Part shown: positions 32,767 through 42,015 of the stretch, in pieces
How the letters are laid out: each line of letters opens with the position of its first letter
How positions within the stretch are numbered: position 1 is the stretch's first letter
From: Mytilus californianus
Taxonomy: Eukaryota > Mollusca > Bivalvia > Mytilida > Mytilidae
DNA: 64,000 nucleotides
NCBI RefSeq assembly: GCF_021869535.1
Contig: NW_026262659.1
Coordinates: forward strand, 1,054,001-1,118,000
Direction of reading: 5' to 3'
Made by a program: the position numbers and the translations under genes
Notes under the pieces: model-generated
What the model was told of the DNA's origin: nothing
Seen by the model: only the letters and a program-made list of their open reading frames with translations
The model's database searches: none

Positions 32767-32964
32767 TTTAGTACACAGCATCGTCCTTTTTATCCTGTAA
32801 TATTGGCCAATGGACGTTGCTAACTTCAACTACCAATTTTGTAAAAATCTTGAACTTCATCCAAATTATGTATTATTTTCAAGGCAGCTTAATTCAAGTG
32901 CAACATATACATTGAGCTGCAAAAGTTTCTTATCATCTACATCCGATTTCACCTGGATAGATGC

Positions 32965-33003
32965 ACGCTTGATAAAGCTAGTTAGTCTAGCGAAATATTG
33001 CGT
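32965..33003 (+). ncRNA. Hammerhead-like hairpin in PLE 3' flank (copy D)
   Basis: Identical to the copy C hairpin. Confidence 0.35.
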
Positions 33004-33256
33004 TTATTTTCATCATTTTGTAAATATTTTAAACATTCTTATATTTACATACTAAATAGTGTGTTAAAATTACATTGTTAGGCAATCTATAATTTTATTT
33101 GTGTAATTGAATTAATCTCTGTACTGATTAATCCACACTCCCATAGATTTGTATGTCATGTGCTGCTATTTATAGGCACTTATATTATTATCTTCAGTAG
33201 CACGCATTTCACAAATGTTTGTGTAATCCATTCAAATCTATCGCTATCTTTACAAC

Positions 33257-36016
33257 ATGGATAGCGCACAGCATTTCAAGAAATTAAGATCTTTAACTAA
33301 AAAGAAACTACAAACTGAACATCATTTATCAAACTTAAAAAAATATATTCAAAGTAGAACTGTACCAAAAGGTTTAAACATCAAAGTGAGTCCCCAGGCA
33401 CCGGGACATAAATCCAAAAGATTCATGAGCCGTTGGAATGAAATTCTGTTTAACTGTTCAATCCAGCTACTTCAACTGTTACTTTCTTTTACAACCACAA
33501 ATTACAAACAAATTGTAAATGAAATATCAGATATCATCAACAATAGTAACATTTCACGTGACGATTTACCAATAATTAAACGTCGCCTCGCAGATATTGA
33601 AAAAATTGAACTATCCAAACATAAAGAAAAACAAAGGAATAAATTTCAAAGAGATAAAATTCACACTGTCTATTTAAATCAGGATATGAATGATATCAAT
33701 ACAACAAACCATAAGGTCCCTAGAAAAAGAAAATTCAAAAGACGGAAACAAAAAACTGAAAGCATTGTTGTAAATTTGTCATCTAAAGAACTTACACGTG
33801 CTGAAGAATCTCTTTTAAGTAAAGGTTTAAACTTCTGTCCTATCCCATCAAATGTAAATAACTTTCAGCTAGACGAGGACTTAGACCAATTCGCTAGACG
33901 TTTACGCTTGAAAGATTTTTTCTACAATAGGGGCAAGAAAAACCTTGAAGAAGCTGGATTAACAGATTCAGATACTGACACCAATGAAGAAGTCACGTCC
34001 ATCCCAAAATTTAAGAAAAAAAGTTCATGGAAACCACCTAAGAGTAAAAATGATAACTTGGAGTCATTCATTAACTACGTGAGGTCTGATATAAAGTCCT
34101 GTTTAACAAATACAAGAAATTATAATTTATCCAAGTCAGAAAGCATTGCTTTGAAAGCGTTAAAAGATCAAGAGGATATCGTAATAAAACCTGCCGACAA
34201 AGGGGGCGCTGTGGTTGTCATGAATAAAACAGATTACATAGCAGAGGGAAATCGCCAACTTTCAAACTCCATTTTCTATAAACAATTAACCACAGATCCA
34301 ACACTAAATAATATTCGAAGGATCAACACCATCCTTCAAGAGATGTTCGACAAAAAGCATATAGACAATGACACCTTTGATTATCTCCGACCTCTTGAGA
34401 ACGAAGCAAAGGCCGGAAGATTCTATATGTTGCCTAAAATACATAAAACGGGCAATCCAGGTCGACCAATTGTTTCAGCAAATAGTCATCCAACTGAAAA
34501 GATATCAGAATTTTTAGACCATCATCTAAGACCTCATGTGAAAGAACTACCCTCTTACATCCAAGATACGACTGATTATCTAAAGAAAATGGAAAGCCGC
34601 AATCCTCTACCAAGCAATACTATACTTGCATCCATGGACGTGTCTTCTTTATATACCAACATTCCACAAGACGAAGGAATAGCAGCGTGTGAAGAGGTAT
34701 GGAACACTCGTAGTGAAAAAAATCCTCCAACTGAGTGCCTTGTTACACTTCTGAAACTAGTGCTAGAGAACAACAACTTCTCTTTCAATGAAAAACATTA
34801 TCTCCAGATAGACGGTACTAGTATGGGCACAAAAATGGCCCCGTCATATGCCAACATATTTATGGGCCAACTTGAAAAACGCCTCTTGGCTAGTGCTCCA
34901 TACCAGCCCTTATCATGGTTCCGATTCATTGACGATATTGATTTCAAATGGACAGATTCACAAGAACATCTTAATGAATTTCTAGGACACTGTAACTCTT
35001 TCCACCATTCAATAAAATTTACATATGAATCATCTATGGAGAAAATAAACTTCCTCGACACTACGAGTTACATCAAGAACGGAACCATTATAACGGACCT
35101 TCATACCAAACAAACGGACAAACATCAATTCCTTTCTCCTAAGAGTTGCCATCCTAAACACTGCTCCCGTGGCATCCCATTCAGCCAGGCATTGCGAATC
35201 AAGAGAATATGCTCTACTGAAAATACGCAAAATGCTAGACTTGGACAACTACGTAAACATCTAGTTGTTCGAGGATACAATAACAACATCATTGATAGCG
35301 CTTTCGAAAGAGCAAACAAAACTAGTCGCCAAGAACTTCTAGAGTACAAAGATAAGAATAAAGCAGCTAACAGAACACCCCTTGTACTCACTTACCATCC
35401 TGATTTTAAAAATGTGTCTTCCATTGTTCAGAAGCATTGGAAAATTATAGAAAATGATTCAAATCTTAAAAAAGTATTTTCCTCACCACCAGTCATGGCC
35501 TTCAGAAGACCTAAAAACATCCGTGACAAATTAGTGACATCTGTATTAGCAAAGCAGCCTACTCCATCTCCCGGTTGCTACAAACAATGTGGTCGAAGGA
35601 ACTGCTTGTGTTGTAAAGCTGCCAATACAAGCAGTTCTTTCATCAGCTCCGTTACTAAACAACATTATACCATCTACTCAAATTCCAACTGTAAAACGGA
35701 GAACTCAATTTATATATTAACATGTGACACATGTGGCATTCAGTATGTGGGAGAAACAATGGACAAATTTAATATTCGGCTCAATAACCATCGTTCATGG
35801 TACAAAACCAACAAAAACTGTCCTCTCACAAGACATCTTCGTTCAACGAAACATTCTTTTGATAATGTTACCTTCCAAATCATAGAAGTCAACACCGAGT
35901 GGGACACCACGGCGAGAAGGAGAAGAGAAAATTTTTGGATCCACCAACTCCACACTTTAGAACCTGATGGTCTTAACGAAAAAGATGAGAAAAGATACAG
36001 GAAAGATAAAGAATAA
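33257..36016 (+). CDS. Penelope-like RT plus GIY-YIG endonuclease (copy E)
   Basis: A 919-aa protein with all RT and GIY-YIG motifs intact. Compared with copy C it carries Val44 (shared with D), Pro-to-Ser near 247 (EVTSIP), Ile-to-Leu near 282 (SCLTN), Leu-to-Arg near 447 (MESRNPL, a short distance before RT motif A) and Asn-to-His near 802 (TKQHYT). It is the most changed of the three, which fits an outer unit of a tandem array being less homogenised. None of the changes touches FIDDI, GTSMGTKMAPSYAN or the endonuclease catalytic residues. Confidence 0.92.
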   Translation: MDSAQHFKKLRSLTKKKLQTEHHLSNLKKYIQSRTVPKGLNIKVSPQAPGHKSKRFMSRWNEILFNCSIQLLQLLLSFTTTNYKQIVNEISDIINNSNISRDDLPIIKRRLADIEKIELSKHKEKQRNKFQRDKIHTVYLNQDMNDINTTNHKVPRKRKFKRRKQKTESIVVNLSSKELTRAEESLLSKGLNFCPIPSNVNNFQLDEDLDQFARRLRLKDFFYNRGKKNLEEAGLTDSDTDTNEEVTSIPKFKKKSSWKPPKSKNDNLESFINYVRSDIKSCLTNTRNYNLSKSESIALKALKDQEDIVIKPADKGGAVVVMNKTDYIAEGNRQLSNSIFYKQLTTDPTLNNIRRINTILQEMFDKKHIDNDTFDYLRPLENEAKAGRFYMLPKIHKTGNPGRPIVSANSHPTEKISEFLDHHLRPHVKELPSYIQDTTDYLKKMESRNPLPSNTILASMDVSSLYTNIPQDEGIAACEEVWNTRSEKNPPTECLVTLLKLVLENNNFSFNEKHYLQIDGTSMGTKMAPSYANIFMGQLEKRLLASAPYQPLSWFRFIDDIDFKWTDSQEHLNEFLGHCNSFHHSIKFTYESSMEKINFLDTTSYIKNGTIITDLHTKQTDKHQFLSPKSCHPKHCSRGIPFSQALRIKRICSTENTQNARLGQLRKHLVVRGYNNNIIDSAFERANKTSRQELLEYKDKNKAANRTPLVLTYHPDFKNVSSIVQKHWKIIENDSNLKKVFSSPPVMAFRRPKNIRDKLVTSVLAKQPTPSPGCYKQCGRRNCLCCKAANTSSSFISSVTKQHYTIYSNSNCKTENSIYILTCDTCGIQYVGETMDKFNIRLNNHRSWYKTNKNCPLTRHLRSTKHSFDNVTFQIIEVNTEWDTTARRRRENFWIHQLHTLEPDGLNEKDEKRYRKDKE

Positions 36017-36214
36017 TTTAGTACACAGCATCGTCCTTTTTATCCTGTAATATTGGCCAATGGACGTTGATAACTTCAACTACCAATTTTGTAAAAATCT
36101 TGAACTTCATCCAAATTATGTATTATTTTCAAGGCAGCTAAATTCAAGTGCAACATATACATTGAGCTGCAAAAGTTTCTTATCATCTACATCCGATTTC
36201 ACCTGGATAGATGC

Positions 36215-36253
36215 ACGCTTGATAAAGCTAGTTAGTCTAGCGAAATATTGCGT
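36215..36253 (+). ncRNA. Hammerhead-like hairpin in PLE 3' flank (copy E)
   Basis: Identical to the copy C hairpin. This is the last one before the TA-rich right border. Confidence 0.35.
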
Positions 36254-36338
36254 TTATTTTCATCATTTTGTAAATATTTTAAACATTCTTATATTTACAT
36301 ACTAAATAGTGTGTTAAAATTACATTGTTAGGCAATCT

Positions 36339-36371
36339 ATATATATATATATAAATATATATATATATATC
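36339..36371. repeat. (TA)n at the right border of the PLE cluster
   Basis: About 33 bp of near-perfect TA alternation between the PLE terminus GGCAATC and the resumed RT codons (ATC TTT AAC GGG). It corresponds to the DIYI codons of the split RT. Confidence 0.9.
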
Positions 36372-37365
36372 TTTAACGGGAGGCTTAATACCAAAATTTA
36401 CGATAAAAGAGATTTTAATTATCCATTTTTAAATGGTGACGTTCCCTTGTCAACATCTTATGGTGGTTATATATCTCAACTTGTTCGAATGATTTTAACG
36501 AAAGAAATCTCTGTATTACTGAAAAATTATGACACCAGGGTTTTCGATATCACAAACAAGTCAAAACATTTACTTAATTTTATCATCGGGACATCATTCG
36601 TAAATATAAATCAACATGCAGACATCTTATACGTTCAGGTATTTCACATTCAATCTTTCATGGTAATATTCTATACAGAGCACAAAATGTCATAATTCAC
36701 CTCAAAATTTAACCAAACCGTTAGTTGATTCAGAAGGGATATACTTACGATACTGTTATTATGTCATTATAGATGGCATATTTTGGAATTAATATTGATT
36801 CGCTCATAGGGTCTTTGCACCGGATATAAAAACATTTATTCTAAAACCAGTTGTTGGCATGATACGGGTTATGTTCTTATATATCTTATGATGGTATGAT
36901 ACTAAACCCCTTATGTGAGGGATTGTGCTTGATTTTCATTTAATTGAGGTCTGGAGCTGGCATGTATGTAAATGCTAGTAGTCCTTCGTTAATTTGTATA
37001 TCATTGTCATTTTGCTTAGTTTCTTCTGTTACCTATTCTTACATCGGACTCGGACTACTTTTAAGCTGTTTTACCTTGCGTATTGCTGTGTGTTTGTTTA
37101 TTCTACATTGGCTAGAGGTATAGGGGGAGGGTTGAGATTTGACAAATATGTTTAACTCCGCCGCATGTTTTGTGCCTGTCCCAAGTCATGAGCCTCTGAC
37201 CTTTGTTAGTCTTGTATGTTTTTTTTAATTTTAGTACATTTATATGTTTCGGAGGTTAGTGTGACGTCCATTTTCACTGAACCCGTATACATTTTTGTGT
37301 CGAGGCCAGCTGAAACCCGCCTTCGGGTGCGGGATTTTCCCAAAGTTTTGAAGACCCATTGGTTT
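36372..37365 (+). pseudogene. Right half of the split reverse transcriptase and its 3' module
   Basis: It resumes in frame with FNGRLNTKIYDKRDFNYPFL, then NGDVPLSTSYGGYISQLVRM. With the left half (ending FLNIDIYI) this gives the normal order for this mussel RT family. From 36420 the frame stays open to 36695, then decays. GIKTFILKPVVGMIRVMFLY lies at about 36820-36885. The family's 3' module follows at 36880-37365 (AGGGATTGTGCTTGATTTTC, GGTCTGGAGCTGGCATG) and matches 7240-7735 inverted. The catalytic box lies in the left half. It was inactivated by the insertion at the latest. Confidence 0.75.
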
Positions 37366-37389
37366 GACATTGTTTAATGTAACAAGAAC

Positions 37390-37600
37390 AGTCTTCTTCA
37401 GAACTACAGAAACACTGATTCCTTGGTTTAAAGACAAAGGCATATCCTCTACTGTAATCACATCTACAAGTAGCATCAAAAATGGTTGATCTGTTGTCGT
37501 ATACAATTTGTCCAATGCCGTTACGCTGTGATTTTGAATATAAGCAGTCACTGTTTTGTTTCCCCAGAATCGGATTGGTTGATATCGCCCATCAGAACAT
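37390..37600 (-). other. Unassigned 70-codon open stretch, possible exon
   Basis: Beyond the repeat boundary the minus strand is open from a TGA near 37610: NVICSDGRYQPIRFWGNKTV, then TAYIQNHSVTALDKLYTTTD, then QPFLMLLVDVITVEDM. The composition looks protein-like (regular hydrophobic spacing, one Cys). No convincing splice acceptor AG was found at the upstream edge, and the downstream part runs into the dispersed repeat. I do not recognise the family. It may be an exon fragment of a secreted or extracellular protein, or an old element ORF. Confidence 0.25.
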
Positions 37601-37609
37601 ATAACATTT

Positions 37610-38890
37610 CATAACGTCACAGTGATGACATGTTTTAGGCCTACAAAAGATAGTGAATGTACATTGTTCAGAAGATATCAAAAATCTACTGTACATTTTA
37701 AGGAATAAAATAGGGTTCATAGTTCATTCATATTGCCTTCAACAACTGATCTATAAATGGAATATATATCCGAATTCTATAGGTATAAAGACTGGCTAAA
37801 TTTCATGTAATCAGCTATGCAGATGTTTTACTTCTTTATTTTTGACAACATAAAACAATGGCTATACGATTAAAATAGCAGAGAAAATGATTGCAAAAAA
37901 AAAAAAAAAAAAATGGTGAATAGCTCAATATTCGCTTAACATCAACATATTCTTTATTTGCATATCCCACGACAGGAGCATGTAGTCAAATGGCTATCAT
38001 TCGATGCTGTCTGTTATCAGTATTGTTCGATCATTTTTGTTGTAGTATAGGTCTGGCCGTTGTTTCCTCATTCCAATTTATGAATCCAGAGGTCTTTCAA
38101 AGCTTTTTATATCGTATGGAATTTTCTGATAATTGAAAGCATTACGATGACATGTCATTTTTGAAATCATTGTTACTGGCCTTTAATAGATAGTTGTATT
38201 ATTTAAAATCATACTGCATCTCATAATTTTAATTAAAGTGATAAGAAGAAAAAACTATCATTCATTAACAGCCATGACCTACAGATTTCACACTACTTTT
38301 AGGTACACATACCACGAACCGTTCAGACGTTTAAAAAGAAATACTTGTAATTTTAATAACATACACAACAGAAATTTCATATTGTAAAAAATCAATGATA
38401 AGATCTCGGTTATCTTTTTGGAATATGAAAATCAAGATGAAAAAGAACTTGTTTGCACTCAAAAAGGAAGGAAAGAGAATCCGTTGATAAGGTTATCTTC
38501 ACCAACAATACAGGCTAGAACCGCCAGGTGAATCCCGACTCAGTTACAATGCCATAATATGACATGAGATGAGACGATGTTCTGGTAGCTTAAGATATAT
38601 GTCCGCATAGAAATATTTTTTGAAAGATTGACACAAACACATCGTACCAGCCAAATAGAAACTTGAATAGAGATGTCAAAAGTGGAACATGATCTGATTA
38701 GCCTTCCAATGGGGGAGAATAAAGGAGGGCTTAGAGGGCTTATAACCGCTTTGATTAGAACATATATCATTTTTTAGCATAAAATTGTCCAAAATGTTTT
38801 TAAAACATTTGTAACTTCACTTTTATGGAATTTCGACCCTTTTTCAAAAAGCCTGGATCCCCTGCTTCCGGAGTACTAAGGATCAGCCCA
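37610..38890. other. No gene recognised
   Basis: Unique-looking AT-rich DNA with a 19-base A run at about 37895-37913. Short ORFs lack any recognisable domain. Confidence 0.4.
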
Positions 38891-38892
38891 AT

Positions 38893-39010
38893 TTTTTTGG
38901 GGTTCGTGTTGCTCAGTCATTAGATTTCTATGTTGTGTTTTGTTAATTTGCTTGTTTTTTCTTCGGCTTTCGTTTTCGATATGGCTTTGTCAGTTTAATC
39001 GACATGAGTT
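38893..39010 (-). repeat. Dispersed mussel repeat, 'GAGGCGAAAG' family (inverted copy 4)
   Basis: GGGGTTCGTGTTGCTCAGTC, TTCTATGTTGTGTTTTGTTA and ATGGCTTTGTCAGTTTAATC are the reverse complement of the distal words of this family (CAACATAGA, GACAACGCCAT-like). Confidence 0.55.
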
Positions 39011-39051
39011 TACCTGACACTGGTAATTAGTTATCAAAGGTACCAGGCTTA

Positions 39052-39290
39052 AAATTTGATAGGCCAGACGGGCGTTTCGTCTACATAAGACTCATCAGTG
39101 ACGCTCAGATCAAAATAGTTATAAAGGCAAGCAAGTACAAAGTTGAAGAGCATTGTGAACCCAAAATTCCAAAAAGTTGTGCCAAACTGGTAAATGTGGG
39201 TATGTTGGTCAGGGAAGGAAATTTTGCCTTGCAATAGACAACCTACTGACTCCTCAAAAAGTTGTATCAATGGTTTTTAAAGTGTATAGA
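39052..39290 (-). repeat. Penelope-type 3' end (GCCAGACGGGCG family), minus strand
   Basis: The segment carries CATCAGTGACGCTCAGATC and GTACAAAGTTGAAGAGCATT words that I recognise from a very common bivalve 3' module. Its terminus contains the hammerhead motif listed separately. No RT coding sequence of this copy is in the window. Confidence 0.6.
39062..39107 (-). ncRNA. Canonical hammerhead ribozyme motif, type I
   Basis: Minus strand: GTCA / CTGATGA / GTCT-TATGT-AGAC / GAAA / CGCCCG / TC / TGGC. CTGATGA is at 39098-39092 and GAAA at 39078-39075. Stem I pairs GUCA with UGGC (one G-U). Stem II is 4 bp. Stem III is the very short ACG...CGU form typical of PLE ribozymes. The cleavage triplet is GUC, with predicted cleavage between 39067 and 39066. 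Every invariant core base is present. Confidence 0.75.
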
Positions 39291-39299
39291 TCGTGGTTA

Positions 39300-41170
39300 T
39301 CTCTTAGCACTTGGGATGAGATTTAATGTCCCCAGACGTTTTACTGCCGATGGACGAAGACCAAAGTGACCATATTTCTGTCACCTTTGGTTATTGAGTG
39401 ACAGGTCATCGTCATAATATCTGAATACGAAATTTATAACACTGCAAGATGCTTATTTTTTTGTATTTGAGAAGGTTTTGCAGGAATTCAGATACGTTTG
39501 TGTAAAACAACTTAGAAGGAACGGTTGCACAATTATTACTGAATGTTTTATGGTATCGTGTTTCGTGTTTTTGTTTTTGTTATAATCTACGAGTAGCTAT
39601 ATCTTGAACAATAGACATATTTCTTCTAATTCATACCTGGTCTGACAAAGTTGTTTTCTTTGTTGGCACACAATTCAATGTAGTTTTTTTCTTTTCTGTG
39701 TTATATAAGCAGGTGTAATTGCTTAAACTACCATTGCATTTATCCTGAACGCGCATTGTCCTTTGAGATCGATGCGGACATGATAGATCGTACCCAGAAG
39801 TTGAAAGTATGCATCCTAGTAAAACAATCTGTAATGATGCATTTTGATAAACATTAAGTAAATTTATATGAGATCAATATCAACATATGTCCCTTTGGCA
39901 TATTTCGCCTCATTTTTCTTTCTATGTTTAGTTTTTATTAATTTAAATTAATTTGGTTTTTTCGAGTGAATCGGTCCACTTTTTCGAGTGTAGATCAGGT
40001 TTTTTCGAGTAAATTTACATGCGAACAGATCGATTTACTGCTATTTCTCGAGTAAAATAATTTTATTCGTGACTGTTCATCTTAATTTTGAATGCTATAC
40101 ATGTTTTGAACACAAACGACGCAGAATTTCCTTGTAGTCCACTTACAATATAGTGTTTTATATTTCTCCAGGTCAACATTTAAAACGTCCGGTTTTTTCA
40201 ACAAATGGTCCCGGTTTTTTGAAGAAAATGTGAATAAGAAAGAAGACATTCTTTGGCTTTTTGGCTTTTTCTAGTTTGTAACTGTAATTTAGTGGAGGAT
40301 AATATTATATATTCTTAATACATGTAAGTCACAAAACAGATTAATATGTTGATCAAAGTTAAACCATTTTCAATTTAATAATAACTTCTGTTCTGAAAAC
40401 ATTTTACCATAACCTTGCAGTATTACGATATATAAGAAATCAATTGGTCCTTTTTTAAACGGTCTTAAGAACAGAGTACAGGGACTCATAATCTTTTTAA
40501 TTTCATTGCATGCTACCTTTGTTTTTACAGTCAATAAAACTAAGAAAAAGGAGTAAACAATCAGAAAAATTCAATATAAACCCAAATATTCTACTAACAG
40601 AACAAAAAAATAACAATAACATTTGTACTGAATGGAATATTTAATAAAAAATGAAAACAACACTTTATAATTTTATTCTATATGACCCAAAAGGACCTTA
40701 AAAATAGCCTGATGGAAATGAAGCTATGCTGGTGCTTGATTACTGTGTTACCAAGCATAGCATACACTTGATCAAACTCCTCTTCACAGTAGAAGCAATT
40801 GAACATTGTTCTTGATTTCCATTTCTAGAACGATAAAACATTATTTCTTATGAAGCAATAATCTTGCAATCTGATTGGTTAAATACCCGGGTGTAAATAA
40901 CACATTATCCTAGTTCACCAGAAAACCAAATATTCAAATATTTGCAAAATAAAATTCTTGTCAAAATTTTTAAAATTGACATTTTGGAAAACAAAATTAT
41001 ATAATAATAATACTGATTTTTCCACAAATGAAAATAATTAAATAGAATTTATAATTATTTGACAAGGCACAGCAACGTCGGTGTTAAAACATATGTAGTG
41101 GAAGTTCTTCATAAGAATTTTCTTTCAATTTTATTCCCGGGAATAAAAACAGTAAACGAACGCTAAATAA
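39300..41170. other. No gene recognised; small motif repeats
   Basis: TTTTTCGAGT occurs at 39957-39967, 39980-39989 and 40000-40010, with a variant near 40045. A hairpin (ATGCTGGTGCTTG near 40726, CAAGCATAGCAT near 40752) and a 20-bp perfect palindrome, TTTTATTCCC/GGGAATAAAA, at 41129-41148 are the only other structures seen. Confidence 0.4.
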
Positions 41171-41177
41171 AAAATAC

Positions 41178-41330
41178 ATTAGTTATCTTGGTGCAATCAG
41201 GGGTGTACGGAATTTAACACCGGTGTTGAAAATGCATACGACCTTCGGATGTGCCTCAGGTTGTATATATTTTCAACGCCGGTGCGAAATTCTGTACACT
41301 CCTGATTACACTAAGATATCTAATATTACC
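41178..41330. mobile_element. Foldback element, arms about 65 bp
   Basis: The left arm (about 41178-41243) has ATCTTGGTGCAATCAGGGGT, GTACGGAATTTAACACCGGT and GTTGAAAATGCATACGACC. The right arm (about 41259-41327) is its reverse complement with about a dozen changes (GGTTGTATATATTTTCAACG, CCGGTGCGAAATTCTGTACA, CTCCTGATTACACTAAGAT). The loop is about 15 nt. This is a MITE-like hairpin, more diverged than the 17.4 kb one. Confidence 0.65.
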
Positions 41331-41334
41331 ATCA

Positions 41335-42015
41335 AGACAAATAGAAAATGAAACATTAAGGATATATTTTCTGTAAAAAACACATTTACCCGCTTTACAC
41401 ACTATGTGTACGTACGTCTAAGTCAAACATGTTTTTAGCTTACGTAAAGATTGTTTACATCACGAAATATTTACTGTATAAAATCCATATCGGCACACCT
41501 ACCAGAAGATTTCTGAATGCAAATGAACGATGACTTTTTATGAAATGTACTTGTCACAGCATTATCAAACTGGTTTAATGCATTGTTTCGTGCTTTGAAA
41601 AGTACTTTATTTAAACCTTTTCCCTGTTTTTTAAACGTAAATGCACTGACATATTACATTTTAAGCCATAGGAATTTTGTTTTTTCACTCGTAAAAACAA
41701 GGACACTTGACACTCTTGAAAAATATACACAAATTCGTACATACACGAAATTACAAAGTAAAAAAAATACGTTTAAAAGCATACAATATCAAATCAAATA
41801 TAAAAATTTAAGACTAAAAACTTCACTCAATTGGTTAAAAAATGGATAAAAAGAATTATCAATGAATTAAGTAAAAATCTCAATAATTATTATCTAAACT
41901 AAATATTATAAATGGATTTAGAATTTGAATAGTCATAGACTGATCTTTTAAAATTGCTAAATGCTACTTCTACTTTGTCTTCATAAAATATGTTACTAAA
42001 AGACATCGTTTCATA
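41335..42015. other. Left flank of the 65-bp array, no gene supported
   Basis: The open stretch 41583-41849 (88 codons) is Lys-rich with no domain. The sequence is otherwise AT-rich. Confidence 0.35.

Larger units (their letters stand above)
29838..33087 (+). mobile_element. Penelope-like element, full 3,250-bp unit (D)
   Basis: The second complete unit in the head-to-tail array, in exact register with C and E. By eye only a handful of base differences separate the units, including their non-coding flanks. Confidence 0.88.
33088..36337 (+). mobile_element. Penelope-like element, full 3,250-bp unit (E)
   Basis: The third complete unit. It ends with the same GTTAGGCAATC terminus that joins the other units, then (TA)n. 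The cluster therefore finishes at a natural element end rather than a random break. Confidence 0.88.

Noticed and set aside
24039..35955. Antisense ORFs of 70-88 codons repeated through the PLE cluster
   Set aside because: They are shadows of the 919-aa PLE frame on the other strand.
23658..36337. LTR retrotransposon with direct repeats
   Set aside because: No gag, protease or integrase, no TG...CA ends and no primer-binding site. The GIY-YIG plus RT protein and tandem register identify a PLE.
36447..36695. Independent 82-codon gene
   Set aside because: It is the RT fragment of the split retroelement (SYGGYISQLVRM block), not a separate gene.
37894..37913. Poly(A) run as the tail of a processed retrogene
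   Set aside because: No upstream coding sequence or polyadenylation signal in the right orientation, and no target duplication was seen.
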